Assembly (NCBI GenBank): GCA_934635225.1
Contig: CAKTYZ010000024.1
Location: forward strand, 1-32,546
Length of the DNA stretch: 32,546 bases
Direction of reading: 5' to 3'
Source: an uncultured Kiritimatiellota bacterium
GTDB lineage: Bacteria; Verrucomicrobiota; Kiritimatiellia; RFP12; UBA1067
Made by a program: the position numbers and the translations under genes. The first letter of the stretch is position 1; each line of letters starts with the position of its first letter. Under the pieces are notes generated by a model, which worked only from the letters and a program-made list of their open reading frames with translations, was not told the origin of the DNA and did no database searches. Positions 9,101 through 17,857 of this stretch are shown here, piece by piece.

Positions 9101-9177
9101 GGGCGGTTAGCTCAGTTGGTTAGAGCAGGACCTTTACACGGTCAAGGTCGGGGGTTCGAGTCCCTCACCGCCCACCA
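9101..9177 (+). tRNA. tRNA-Val (anticodon UAC)
   Basis: Complete cloverleaf of 77 nt with encoded CCA. The acceptor GGGCGGT pairs with ACCGCCC, the D stem is GCTC/GAGC, and the anticodon loop TTTACAC gives anticodon TAC, reading GUA/GUG valine codons. The T arm is GGGGG-TTCGAGT-CCCTC. The first anticodon-stem pair is a G-A mismatch, but the other four pair. It follows paaK by 17 nt. Confidence 0.93.
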
Positions 9178-9414
9178 CTAAAAAGCCAAAGTTCCTTCAT
9201 CCTGCGTCTTGGTGTCTGTCGGGTGTTTGGATGTCTTGACCAAGACGTCCGAACGCCGCGCGTGTGAACTTGGAACGCGATGGCAAGGGGCTCTAGTCTG
9301 AAATCGCCGTGCCGCTCGATGGAATGATTTCGACGGCAAACGAAAACATCCGACCTGAGGCGAGGCTGTTGCGAACAGTGTGAGCGACTTCATCGGAGGG
9401 GCATCCATCATCCC
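9178..9414. other. intergenic region after tRNA-Val
   Basis: About 240 bp with no convincing gene. An imperfect hairpin (GATGTCTT, 4-nt loop, AAGACGTC, one G-T pair) lies at 9230-9249, and a small CTGTT/AACAG hairpin lies near 9366-9378. Neither is followed by a run of T on either strand, so they are only weak candidates for ending the tRNA transcript or the convergent regulator transcript. Confidence 0.35.
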
Positions 9415-10611
9415 TCAAGAGAGACTGTCGGGATTCTCTCGATACTCGCTCATTGAGATGCCATGGGTTCGCTTGAAGAGCCGTTTGACATGGAACTCAT
9501 CCGAAAATCCGCAAGAGGCGGTGATTTTCTTGATTGGCAGACTTGATGTCCTCAGCAGACGCCTCACCTTTTTCATCCTGCAGTCAAGGATCATCTTCGC
9601 GATTGTCGTGCCTTCGAGTTGCCGGCATCGGAGATCGGCCAGTCTTCGGGAGACACCGAGGTGTGCGATGACATCATCAACGGCAATGTCACGCGAGACA
9701 TTCTTCTCAATAAAGGCGTGTGCCGCCTTTATCAAGTGCGTTGCCGGTAAAGTCGGAAGGTCTGACGCGCGTTCGACGGTTTGGATCTTGCCGAGCCGGA
9801 AGGCCGACGTCTTTGCGCATGTCGGGTGTCGCATGAGCTTTTCGAGTTCGATGGCGGCTTTCTCCCCAAGCACCGTTCGGTCGATTGAAATGCTCGACAG
9901 CGGCGGCTCGGTAAACTCGCAGATCAGTTCGTCATTGTCAACGCCAATGACGGCAACCTGCCGAGGAATCGCTATTCCGAATTTAGCTGCAGCCTCCATG
10001 ACCTGCATGGCGCGGCTGTCAAATGCGGCCATGACGGCCGCAGGCTTTGGAAGGCCTATCAGCCATTCCCCAAGCGCATTGATGTCCCCACTTGATCCAG
10101 CGGGTTGCTCCCCCTTGAAAACATAGGCCGTTTTCCCATGTGCGGACACTTCGGCGCAGAAGGCGGTTTCTCTCTCGTCTGACCAGTAGAAGTTCTGTCC
10201 GAATGGAACGAAGCCAAACGCGGCGTAGTTGCCTATCGTGAAAAAACGATTGGCGACATGCCGGCCAACGGCTTCCTCGTCAGCCTTCACGAACGCAATG
10301 TTTGCCGTTCGCGGATACATGTCTGGCTCCCTGCCGCCGATGACAACCAGAGGAATGGTGCTGCGCAAGAGCGCCTGAATGCCTCTCGGACTGCGCATTT
10401 CGTGGCAGATGATTCCGTCAATCCCATTGGAGCTGGCATTGTCCAAGGCCTCCGACACGGCTGTGTCAGTTGGCAGCAAGAGACGGATGTCCCAGTGGTA
10501 TCTTGCTCGGACGAGTTGCGAAATGCCGATGAGATACTCGCGGCCAGACGAGTTCGAGAGGCTCAAGATGAGCAGCGTGCGCCTTACTTTTCCATGCATA
10601 ACGGCTTGCAT
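9415..10611 (-). CDS. XylR-type transcription regulator (sensor + AraC domain), locus 1
   Basis: A 398-residue regulator that likely senses a sugar and controls the divergent glycan operon. Residues about 9-275 form a LacI/periplasmic-binding-like sensor (LLLPTDTAVSEALDN, NGIDGIICHEM, VAVIGVDNDELICEF, PPLSSISIDRTVLGEKAA). Residues about 290-395 form an AraC-type double helix-turn-helix domain (FIEKNVSRDIAVDDVIAHLG, ITASCGFSDEFHVKRLFKRT). This sensor-plus-AraC order is that of XylR, where direct-repeat operators are bound next to the -35 of the target promoter; exactly such a repeat is found at 10642-10677. ATG 10611 is used; ATG 10599 is also possible, because a TATAAT box overlaps the first ATG on this strand. 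The inducer is unknown. Confidence 0.88.
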   Translation of the reverse strand: MQAVMHGKVRRTLLILSLSNSSGREYLIGISQLVRARYHWDIRLLLPTDTAVSEALDNASSNGIDGIICHEMRSPRGIQALLRSTIPLVVIGGREPDMYPRTANIAFVKADEEAVGRHVANRFFTIGNYAAFGFVPFGQNFYWSDERETAFCAEVSAHGKTAYVFKGEQPAGSSGDINALGEWLIGLPKPAAVMAAFDSRAMQVMEAAAKFGIAIPRQVAVIGVDNDELICEFTEPPLSSISIDRTVLGEKAAIELEKLMRHPTCAKTSAFRLGKIQTVERASDLPTLPATHLIKAAHAFIEKNVSRDIAVDDVIAHLGVSRRLADLRCRQLEGTTIAKMILDCRMKKVRRLLRTSSLPIKKITASCGFSDEFHVKRLFKRTHGISMSEYRENPDSLS

Positions 10612-10620
10612 TATATCAAA
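10610..10620 (-). promoter_or_regulatory. possible extended -10 box of the locus-1 regulator
   Basis: Read on the - strand the bases are TTGATATAAT, a TGA-TATAAT extended -10 whose last bases overlap the ATG at 10611. If used, transcription would start near 10603, implying an almost leaderless message beginning at ATG 10599. No -35 is evident. Confidence 0.35.
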
Positions 10621-10641
10621 ATGAGCGTTCTGAATGTTCTA

Positions 10642-10677
10642 AAATCGGACATGGAAGTGTTTCCAAATCGGACATGG
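10642..10677 (+). promoter_or_regulatory. 13-bp direct repeat, probable XylR/AraC-type operator
   Basis: AAATCGGACATGG occurs perfectly at 10642-10654 and again at 10665-10677, a 23-bp repeat distance (about two helical turns). The second copy ends 6 bp before the -35 box at 10684. AraC-family activators such as XylR bind tandem half-sites placed just upstream of or overlapping the -35, so the geometry suits activation of the rightward operon by the divergent regulator. Confidence 0.65.
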
Positions 10678-10683
10678 CTATTT

Positions 10684-10713
10684 TTGACCTTCGTGCTACG
10701 GATATGGTATTAT
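10684..10713 (+). promoter_or_regulatory. promoter of glycan operon 1
   Basis: TTGACC (10684-10689), an 18-nt spacer, then TATTAT (10708-10713) with the TGG extended -10 element. The direct-repeat operator lies immediately upstream and a perfect dyad lies at the predicted start site (10721-10736). Confidence 0.65.
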
Positions 10714-10720
10714 CCAATTC

Positions 10721-10736
10721 GACAGGCAAGCCTGTC
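10721..10736. promoter_or_regulatory. perfect dyad at the predicted transcription start
   Basis: GACAGGC-AA-GCCTGTC is a 7-bp perfect inverted repeat located 8-23 bp after the -10 box. As DNA it could be a repressor operator; as RNA it would be a hairpin at the very 5' end of the operon message, which could protect it from decay. The sequence does not decide between these. Confidence 0.5.
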
Positions 10737-10916
10737 ACTTCAAACGGTAAATTCAGTGAACGAGATAATTCCATGAGAGGCATTTCCATGAGAGGAGGCA
10801 TGCGGATCGACGACCGTGTTCTTTTGCGACTACGTCTCCGCTGGCAACGCCTGACGTCGCGACAGCTTCTGCCACACATTGGCTCCCGGTTGAATACGGG
10901 CCGGAGAAATGATGCC
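10737..10916 (+). other. untranslated leader of operon 1
   Basis: About 180 nt between the dyad and the preferred ATG at 10917. TTCCATGAGAGG is repeated at 10769-10780 and 10784-10795 (15-bp step), bringing two in-frame ATGs. The reading frame of the lipoprotein gene is open through this whole stretch, so a longer N terminus is formally possible. That extension is arginine-rich and lacks signal-peptide character. Confidence 0.4.
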
Positions 10917-12407
10917 ATGAAAAGCATGTGTTTCGCCTGCGGCGCCATTCTGGTTTCGGCCTGTCACCTGTCCGGCGAGACCACCTCAATGGAGTGTGTC
11001 GGGATTGAGCGCGAGATTTGCGCATCCGACACGTCGATTACCGCCGGACAGGCGCGTCTGACGGACAAATGCACCCTCACGGACTACGCTCCGCTGATGA
11101 CGGAGGATGGGGTGTGGACAAAAGCCCTCCAAACTGCTCTGGACGAACACGAGATCGTGGTTGTGCCCGCACGTCAGGAGCCTTACCTGATTGATGCCCC
11201 CATCGTTCTGCCGTCAAATCGTCGGTTGGAGGCGTCGGGTGCGACGGTACGCCTGGCACCGGGCGTGATGACCGTCATGCTCCGGACGGCCTCGTCCGAA
11301 GACGGGACCTGCCGACCGTTGCCGCGCTCAGGCCGCGTCTCGAACATCGCCATCGTTGGCGGACGTTGGGAGGACTGCTCGACGGCTCGCTGCGGCTATG
11401 GCGCGTCCGGGCGTTTTGACTTGACGTCCCGCAGGGTCGGCAACTTCTATGGGGTCTCGGCTCTATTCTATCTTGGACGAGCCGATTATGTTTGGATTCG
11501 GGACGCGACATTTGTCCATTGCGGAGGCTTTGCCGTCCAAAGCGGGGACGGAATGTCCCATCTCTACGAGAACATCCGTTTTGAGGACTGCTTTGCCGAC
11601 GGCCTTCACCTCAACGGGAACCTTGAGCGGATCCATGTACGGGACGTTCGAGGAAAGGTCGGGGACGACCTCGTAGCGCTCAATGCGTACGACTGGCTGA
11701 ACTCGTCCGTCAACTTTGGCCCTCAGCGCGCCATTCTCTGCGAGGACCTTGAGCTGGTCGCCGGCGACGGTGCGGGCTATCCGGCCATTCGGCTGTTGCC
11801 GGCGATGTATCGTCACCAAGACGGCACGATAGTCGATTGCTCGATATCCGACGTCATTTTTCGGCGCGTGAAGGGCATCCGGACTTTCAAGATGTATCTG
11901 CAGACGCCGCCGTACCGGATTGGCCAGGAGCCCGAATGGTCGGCAGTCGGGTCGGGTGGAAACATCCTTTTCGAAGACATCGACATCGACCTGACGGGGC
12001 CCATCGACCGGGTGGGCGGCTATGCGTCGTCCGATCCGCTGCGCGGGCACTACGCCGCTTTCGAGTTCGGGGCCAACCTGTCATCGGTCACGATTCGGGA
12101 TGTCACGGTTCGCTTCCATCTCGACCGCTACCCGTTGGGGCATCTGGTGACGGTCGGGCCCAAGTCTGCACGCATGCCCATTGGCGAAGAGTCATTCGAG
12201 GTCTTTGACCCCGACGTGCGTTGCGCAGTCGAGGGCTTGCGGATCGAAGGACTCAGGACTTTCGGCGCCCCCCGGAAGCTTGTCCAGTCGATTTCTTTTG
12301 AAGACGTCAATCAGGACGGTCGGTCGTCGGGACATGGCGTCATCAGGAATTTGGTCATAACCGAAAGCAAGACAAGAAAAGGAACATCACATGAAAAGCA
12401 AGACTGA
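10917..12407 (+). CDS. secreted right-handed beta-helix lipoprotein (pectate-lyase-like fold)
   Basis: A 496-residue protein likely acting on a polysaccharide at the cell surface. ATG 10917 is chosen because it gives a short lipoprotein signal (MKSMCFACGAILVSAC) ending in a VSAC lipobox, with GGAG about 10 nt upstream. The body is dominated by short turns such as LPSNRRLEASGATVRLAPGV, VWIRDATFVHCGGFAVQSGD and NIRFEDCFADGLHLNGNLER. These resemble the parallel beta-helix of pectate-lyase/GH28-type proteins. No unambiguous catalytic signature is visible, so lyase, hydrolase and binding roles all remain open. It is first in a three-gene operon and overlaps the next gene by 17 nt. Confidence 0.72.
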   Translation: MKSMCFACGAILVSACHLSGETTSMECVGIEREICASDTSITAGQARLTDKCTLTDYAPLMTEDGVWTKALQTALDEHEIVVVPARQEPYLIDAPIVLPSNRRLEASGATVRLAPGVMTVMLRTASSEDGTCRPLPRSGRVSNIAIVGGRWEDCSTARCGYGASGRFDLTSRRVGNFYGVSALFYLGRADYVWIRDATFVHCGGFAVQSGDGMSHLYENIRFEDCFADGLHLNGNLERIHVRDVRGKVGDDLVALNAYDWLNSSVNFGPQRAILCEDLELVAGDGAGYPAIRLLPAMYRHQDGTIVDCSISDVIFRRVKGIRTFKMYLQTPPYRIGQEPEWSAVGSGGNILFEDIDIDLTGPIDRVGGYASSDPLRGHYAAFEFGANLSSVTIRDVTVRFHLDRYPLGHLVTVGPKSARMPIGEESFEVFDPDVRCAVEGLRIEGLRTFGAPRKLVQSISFEDVNQDGRSSGHGVIRNLVITESKTRKGTSHEKQD

Positions 12408-14349
12408 AAAGGGTTGGGGGAAACGGCGCCGGTCCATAGCGTCTGCGACAGCGGCGGGAGCGATCGCGTTCGGCGGCGTGTGTGGTCTGTATGCCGAGGC
12501 TTCTTGGACGACGAACGACTGGACGGGCGTGGCTTCGTCAGTTGCGCCGAAACGCTGGCTCGCAGACGGGAACTGGTCTGCGAGCCGAACACCAACGGCA
12601 GGGGACTTGACTCGGATTCTCCTGTCGGACAAGATCGTTCTCGCGTCAGGAGAGAACAGCGCCGTCGGCTCTTCGATCATCTTGGCCGGCACTCGGAACC
12701 AAGTCCTCGATCTGCGGGTCGAGGTCGGGGCCGAACTTGCGTTTGTGGGTGCGGACAATGTGACGGAGGTCAACACGCCGAGAAGCGTCTGGTTCATCGG
12801 GAACACAGCGAACCGTTTTTCCCTTGACGTCTCCGGGAAGGTCGTTCTCGGGCAGAAGACGTTCAGCCTTTGTGGAAACCAGGATGACTCCGGCGCATCT
12901 GCGGCGATAGTTCCATCCAATGTCATGACCGTGCGCAACGGCGGTTGCCTGTCGGTGACGAATGGTACGCTGATGCTGTACGGCGGTAATGCCGCGGGCG
13001 CCGGCGCCTATACGAATGAAATCGTCGTCCTTGCCGGCGGACGCATGGAACTCAAGAACAGGAGTGCTCTGGTCTTTGGGTCGAACGATAGCGGAATGGA
13101 TTCTGGCTACCCGTATGGCGGCGGCGGTCCACTCTGCGGTGGTGGCCGGCTACTGGTCAAAGGCGGCGTTTTCGACGCCTCGTCGGCGACGATTGTGTGT
13201 CCCGTGTGGATGTGGGCGCGGGAGCAGGGGCAGGTTCCCGAGATCACCGTCTCGGACGGCGGCATCGTGGATCTCGGAGGACATGGGTTGGCGGTCTGTT
13301 CCACGGGGACCAATATCGTCCGGGCGACATCGGGTGGCGTAATCACGAACTTCTACTATTGGCAGGATTACATGGGGTATACGGGAAGCGAGGCTTGCTA
13401 CCACACGCTGTTCGAGGCGTCCGACGGCGGCCGTGTCCACTTGACGAACATGATGCCGGGCTGGCGGGAGGGCGGGAACTCGGGACGTCCGACCTTCCGT
13501 TCGCGCGGCCCCGCGTCACGTGTTGTCATTGGCAACAGCTCCTTGCCTCAGCGCTATGTCGGCGTCCATCCCTACTACAATGACCTTCGCCTGACCGCGC
13601 ATACGCCGCGCGGCGTCCCCTTCCCCGTGATGCCGCTGACGACGGAGACTCCCTGCTACCAAAATCCGGACATGCGTCGTCTGCAGGGCTACCACCGTCT
13701 TTCTCCGGATGGCGGCGTTCAGCTCGTTCACACGAACACGTTTGACGTCATGGCGCGGTGCCATGACGGCTTCGGCGTCGAATACCGCGTCGAGTCCGAG
13801 CGTGCGTTTACCCTGCTGGGTGAAGACCTTTGGACGACCAACTCGATCTGGGCGCACGAAGGCCGTTGGGTTGAATGCGTCGGATATGACTATGCCTACG
13901 CCCTGCAGGTGACGCTCCGTCCAGAGGCTGAAATTGCGGACGGCATTCCGCTGGCGGTGCCCGTGCCGCGTGCTTGGTATCGGCTGCCGGCGTTCCAGAA
14001 GAGGCATCTGGATCCGAATCGTTATTCGCGTGTCTCCGTCCGTTTGGCACTGGAGGCGCCGAACGGGCAGGGGATTGACGTTGACGCATTGGTCTCCAAG
14101 ATGGTGGCGCAGGGGCAGCCGGGCGCGGTGGCGGACGATTCCATCCCTCCTTATAACGTGCGCATCGATTTGCCTCAGGACGAGTTGGTGTTTGGCGAGT
14201 CGAAGGACCGGGTGGTGATGGACTTTGTCGAGATTGAGACGTATCCGCAGGCTGCAGGTTGCGTGCCGCCCGTGACCAATGCCCTGATACGTGCTGTCTG
14301 GTGCGAGACCAGAAAGATCGAGCGTGGATGCGCGGTGATTATCCGATAG
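12391..14349 (+). CDS. secreted beta-rich protein of unknown function
   Basis: A 652-residue exported protein I do not recognise. The signal peptide has a basic start (KRRR near residue 12), a small-residue hydrophobic core and a likely cut after LYA. The N-terminal half has repeated beta-strand turns (DLRVEVGAELAFVGADNV, VMTVRNGGCLSVTNGTLMLY, EIVVLAGGRMELKNRSAL, EITVSDGGIVDLGGHGLAV), like the beta-solenoid surface proteins common in this bacterial group. The C-terminal half is different (WYRLPAFQKRHLDPNRYSRV). It ends in a basic residue-glycine-hydrophobic-basic tail (ERGCAVIIR). It overlaps the lipoprotein gene and sits 16 nt before the GH5-GH20 gene, so a role in binding or displaying glycan for those enzymes is plausible but inferred. 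Confidence 0.7.
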   Translation: MKSKTEKGWGKRRRSIASATAAGAIAFGGVCGLYAEASWTTNDWTGVASSVAPKRWLADGNWSASRTPTAGDLTRILLSDKIVLASGENSAVGSSIILAGTRNQVLDLRVEVGAELAFVGADNVTEVNTPRSVWFIGNTANRFSLDVSGKVVLGQKTFSLCGNQDDSGASAAIVPSNVMTVRNGGCLSVTNGTLMLYGGNAAGAGAYTNEIVVLAGGRMELKNRSALVFGSNDSGMDSGYPYGGGGPLCGGGRLLVKGGVFDASSATIVCPVWMWAREQGQVPEITVSDGGIVDLGGHGLAVCSTGTNIVRATSGGVITNFYYWQDYMGYTGSEACYHTLFEASDGGRVHLTNMMPGWREGGNSGRPTFRSRGPASRVVIGNSSLPQRYVGVHPYYNDLRLTAHTPRGVPFPVMPLTTETPCYQNPDMRRLQGYHRLSPDGGVQLVHTNTFDVMARCHDGFGVEYRVESERAFTLLGEDLWTTNSIWAHEGRWVECVGYDYAYALQVTLRPEAEIADGIPLAVPVPRAWYRLPAFQKRHLDPNRYSRVSVRLALEAPNGQGIDVDALVSKMVAQGQPGAVADDSIPPYNVRIDLPQDELVFGESKDRVVMDFVEIETYPQAAGCVPPVTNALIRAVWCETRKIERGCAVIIR

Positions 14350-14365
14350 GGACAAGGTGCGGACT

Positions 14366-17300
14366 ATGAATATCGGCAATCTGTTTGTTTTCGCTTGGAT
14401 TCCGTTGTCCGTGCTGTCCGCCTTCGCGGGTGGGCGGGCCGACTATTCGGAAGCGATGCGCCTTTGGCCGCAGATGAAGGGGCTCTCGTTCCGTGGGCTT
14501 CCAGGAGAAGACGACTTCAGGCGATTGCGTGCAGCCGGCGCGACGTTGGGTGGCGGACGCGTCGACTGCACGGCGGCGGACTGGCCGAGCCGTGTGCGCG
14601 AGACGCTGGCGTTGGGGCGGAAATACGGCGTGCGCGTTTGTTTGCAGTTGCCGGAGTCAAGCGCGGACATGCTGGAGGTCGTCGCCGTCGCAAAAGACGA
14701 CAGGGATGCGCTCTACGCCTATGATGTCGGAGGCCGTCTGGGCGACGTCTTGGACATCCGAGCCGTCGATGCCGAGACGCCGGTTGTCGTTTCGCGTTGC
14801 AGTACGGAGGGTGTCAGAACTTGGGTGTCCGTCTCGAATGTGATCCATGCCGTCTCGTTTGGCGATGACGAGCCGGAAGCGGGCAAGCTCCTGTGGGAGA
14901 CACGGGATTTCCAGCTGGAGACCGGCGCACGCATTTTTGTGCGAGACTTCGAGTTCTCCGCCGCGTCGGGCGAACGATTTCTAGCGTACGGCTGGGATTG
15001 GATGTGCCGCGATTCGGCTGCGGGTGCGATTGACGATGCGGTCGTGCGCTTCCTGCGGGACGACCGCATCCAGGGCTGGTCCGCCGGGACGGTCTACTAT
15101 CCGCCTTGTCTGTCGGCGGATCGGCGGTTCCGTGGTTGCGGCTATGCGCGGCCGACCGATCTCAAAGGGCTGGCAGATGCACGTGCGTTGGGCGTCAATC
15201 TGGTGCGTCTGGACATGGGTGACTGCTGGCCGGATCGGCGGCCTGCGACAGACGAGGCCGTTGCGCAGTATCTGGCGAATGTCGAACGGAGGATTGCGGA
15301 GTTGCGGCCTGCGCTTGATCGTGCGCGTGCGCTGAGCGTGAAGGTGGCGTTGCTCGGACCGAAGCCCGGCGGATGGATGTCGCATGAGGAGTGGAGTGAG
15401 CACTCTGTCTTTCGGGACACGAAGCGGGTGGCGGCGTTACAGAACGCCTGGCGGCGCATTGCCAAGGCGTTCAGGGGACGATCGGAGATTTATGGCTATG
15501 ACATCTTCAATGAGCCGCTGAACCGCGAATATTCGCAGGACAGGGTCTGTTATCGTGATTTCATGATCCTGATGGCCTCGGCGATCCGCGAGGTTGATCC
15601 GGCGGCGACGCTGATTGTCGAAAGCAATGCCTGCGGTTCGCAGGAGGGTTTCGACGTCAAGTCTCGGTTCGGGTTTGTGGCGATGACGCCGATTCCGTTT
15701 GACAACGTGATTTATTCCGTCCACATGTACTGGCCGTTGTCCTTTACGCACCAGGGCATCGGAAAAGGTCAAGGCGAATTCGCTCCTGTGGTCTATCCCG
15801 GGACGAACACGCCTTCCGGCAGGCGGCTGGACAAGGACGCCCTGCGCGAGGCCCTGCGACCCGTACGGGAGTTCCAGCGGCTGTACGGTGCGCGGATCTG
15901 GGTCGGAGAGTTTTCGGCAGCGGCGTGGGCTCCGGGCGCTGACCGGTATCTGGCGGACTTGATCGCCCTGTTTGAGGAATACGGATGGGACTGGTCGTAT
16001 CACTCGTTTCGCGAGAACGTCATTTGGAGCCTTGAACACGAAGGGCCGGACAACCATTCTTTGATCAAGGCGCAGACGGAGACACCGCGCATGAGGACTC
16101 TGAAGGCCGGCTGGGCGCGGAACGCGCGGCCGACGGCCCCCGTGCTACCGAAAGAGCCGAGATTCGCCTGGCGTGGTTACATGCTGGACGTCAGTCGGCA
16201 CTTTTTTGACGTCGGGGAGATTAAGCGCGTGCTGAATTCGATGGCGCAGGTCGGGCTCAATGTCTTTCATTGGCACCTGACGGACACGGGCGGCTGGCGG
16301 CTTCCGGTCGCAAAGTACCCGAAGCTCACGGAAGGCGCGGCGACGCGCGAGGCAGATCGGTTCCGCCCGAACTGCTGTCAGAACGACGGACCGACCGGAA
16401 AGTACGGACGGCGCTTCTACACACGAGAGGACATCCGGGAGGTTGTCTCGCATGCCAGGGAACTGGGCATCCGCGTCGTGCCCGAGGTGGACATCCCTGG
16501 TCACGAGAGCTGCGCCATCGCCGCCTATCCTGACCTCGGCTGTCAGGGCTTGCCGAACAACGGGGACTTCTGTCTGGGAAGCGACACTGTGATGCAGTGG
16601 TTCAAGGACGTCTTGGATGAGGTAATGGGGCTTTTCCCGGATGAAGTCATCCATACGGGCGGCGACGAATGTCAGTTCCAGAACTGGAAGAAGTGCGTGA
16701 AATGCCAGGCGCGGATCAAGACGCTCGGGCTGAAGGATGAACTTGCCCTTCAGGGATGGATGACGGGGCAGATCGCCGAATACCTTGCTTCGAGAGGTCG
16801 GCGCATGATGATCTGGCACAATGCCTATGTCGAATATTTGGATCTTCCCAAGAGCGTGATTGTCCAAGCCTACTATCAGGCGCAAGGAGGACTCCGATAC
16901 GCTGAGCACGGTTTTGACGTCGTAATGTCGCCGGCCGAGTATTGTTATCTGGACTTCTCGCCGGCATTGGCGGGCGACTGGGCCGAATACCAGCCGTTCG
17001 GGACGACAGTCTCGCTTGAGAAGATCGCGCAATTCAATCCTTTGGAAGGGGCGTCTGCTGCGGCGAGACGGCATATTCTTGGCGGCGAAGCCTGTATGTG
17101 GACAGAACTCGTTTACGACATGGAAGGGCTTGAATGGCGCTCGTGGCCGCGTGCCGCAGCCATTGCCGATGTCTTGGCCCGAGGCCCGTCAGATGATATA
17201 AAGTCGTATTTGGCGCGTGTGGCGGCGATGCGCGAGGCCCTGATGGCCGATGGTGTGGGGGCGGCTCCGATAGGACCGACGTACGATCCTCTGAAACCGC

Positions 17301-17608
17301 CATTGGCGCGGTTGCCGAAGGTCTATCGTCCGAGGGACCAGCTTTCCAAGTTGCTTGTTGCGGACATTGACCGCACGACGATCGACTGGACGGCGAATCC
17401 AGACGAATTCTCGGTGCGCAAGATAGTCGGACGTCGCGACGCATCTCTTGGGAAGGGCCGGTTCAAGATTGACATGAACCTGAAGCGGATCCTGTTGACA
17501 GTCGGGGACGAGACGGCCATTGATCGCGCCCTTGACCTGCTACGGAAACTGGCGCGCGTCAAGCGCGGGAATGTCACGGAATTCACGCAGGCCGACATCG
17601 AGGACTGA
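14366..17608 (+). CDS. GH5-GH20 fusion glycoside hydrolase
   Basis: A 1080-residue secreted enzyme carrying two catalytic modules. After a signal peptide (ending SAFAGG) and about 220 residues of unassigned sequence comes a GH5-like barrel with the acid/base glutamate in YGYDIFNEPLN (E383) and the nucleophile in IWVGEFSAAAW (E515). From about residue 600 a GH20 beta-hexosaminidase barrel begins: AWRGYMLDVSRHF, NVFHWHLTDTGGWRLP, VVPEVDIPGHE and the catalytic pair in HTGGDECQFQNW (D767, E768). The usual GH20 N-terminal domain is absent and the GH5 module takes its place. GH20 enzymes remove terminal beta-GlcNAc or GalNAc by substrate assistance; GH5 covers endo-beta-glycanases such as cellulases and mannanases. 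A substrate with both kinds of beta linkage is implied. ATG 14366 is used (AAGG 8 nt upstream); GTG 14357 is an alternative. Confidence 0.88.
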   Translation: MNIGNLFVFAWIPLSVLSAFAGGRADYSEAMRLWPQMKGLSFRGLPGEDDFRRLRAAGATLGGGRVDCTAADWPSRVRETLALGRKYGVRVCLQLPESSADMLEVVAVAKDDRDALYAYDVGGRLGDVLDIRAVDAETPVVVSRCSTEGVRTWVSVSNVIHAVSFGDDEPEAGKLLWETRDFQLETGARIFVRDFEFSAASGERFLAYGWDWMCRDSAAGAIDDAVVRFLRDDRIQGWSAGTVYYPPCLSADRRFRGCGYARPTDLKGLADARALGVNLVRLDMGDCWPDRRPATDEAVAQYLANVERRIAELRPALDRARALSVKVALLGPKPGGWMSHEEWSEHSVFRDTKRVAALQNAWRRIAKAFRGRSEIYGYDIFNEPLNREYSQDRVCYRDFMILMASAIREVDPAATLIVESNACGSQEGFDVKSRFGFVAMTPIPFDNVIYSVHMYWPLSFTHQGIGKGQGEFAPVVYPGTNTPSGRRLDKDALREALRPVREFQRLYGARIWVGEFSAAAWAPGADRYLADLIALFEEYGWDWSYHSFRENVIWSLEHEGPDNHSLIKAQTETPRMRTLKAGWARNARPTAPVLPKEPRFAWRGYMLDVSRHFFDVGEIKRVLNSMAQVGLNVFHWHLTDTGGWRLPVAKYPKLTEGAATREADRFRPNCCQNDGPTGKYGRRFYTREDIREVVSHARELGIRVVPEVDIPGHESCAIAAYPDLGCQGLPNNGDFCLGSDTVMQWFKDVLDEVMGLFPDEVIHTGGDECQFQNWKKCVKCQARIKTLGLKDELALQGWMTGQIAEYLASRGRRMMIWHNAYVEYLDLPKSVIVQAYYQAQGGLRYAEHGFDVVMSPAEYCYLDFSPALAGDWAEYQPFGTTVSLEKIAQFNPLEGASAAARRHILGGEACMWTELVYDMEGLEWRSWPRAAAIADVLARGPSDDIKSYLARVAAMREALMADGVGAAPIGPTYDPLKPPLARLPKVYRPRDQLSKLLVADIDRTTIDWTANPDEFSVRKIVGRRDASLGKGRFKIDMNLKRILLTVGDETAIDRALDLLRKLARVKRGNVTEFTQADIED

Positions 17609-17667
17609 TTCGCGGTTCTGGATGCCCTGTGCTTGACGCGAAAGAGCGGATGCCGCCCATCCTTCAG

Positions 17668-17744
17668 TGGCGGTCCTGGCGGGACTCGAACCCACTACCC
17701 GCTGCTTAGAAGGCAGCTGCTCTGTCCAGATGAGCTACAGGACC
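17668..17744 (-). tRNA. tRNA-Arg (anticodon UCU)
   Basis: On the - strand a 77-nt cloverleaf with encoded CCA. The acceptor GGTCCTG pairs with CAGGACC, the D stem is GCTC/GAGC, and the anticodon stem GCTGC/GCAGC encloses loop CTTCTAA with anticodon TCT, decoding AGA/AGG. The T arm carries TTCGAGT. It is convergent with the GH5-GH20 operon and faces away from lpxI. Confidence 0.94.
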
Positions 17745-17817
17745 AAAATCGGCGTGAATTATACCATGTTGATAACTCGGCAGTCAATGTGGAGTCCGCC
17801 GTCACTAAGGGTTGGCG

Positions 17818-17848
17818 TTGGACGGCGTGCCGTCGGTTTTGCTATAAT
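17818..17848 (+). promoter_or_regulatory. promoter of lpxI-lpxB
   Basis: TTGGAC (17818-17823), a 19-nt spacer and TATAAT (17843-17848) within TTTTGCTATAATCACG. The TTTTGCTATAAT part matches the two cassette promoters at 19965 and 31094. The predicted start is within a few bases of the ATG at 17858, so the message would be leaderless or nearly so. ATCATGAT around the start codon is a small palindrome. Confidence 0.6.
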
Positions 17849-17857
17849 CACGACATC

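Noticed and set aside
9230..9249. Intrinsic terminator
   Set aside because: Hairpin present but no T run on either strand; no convincing intrinsic terminator was found anywhere in the window.
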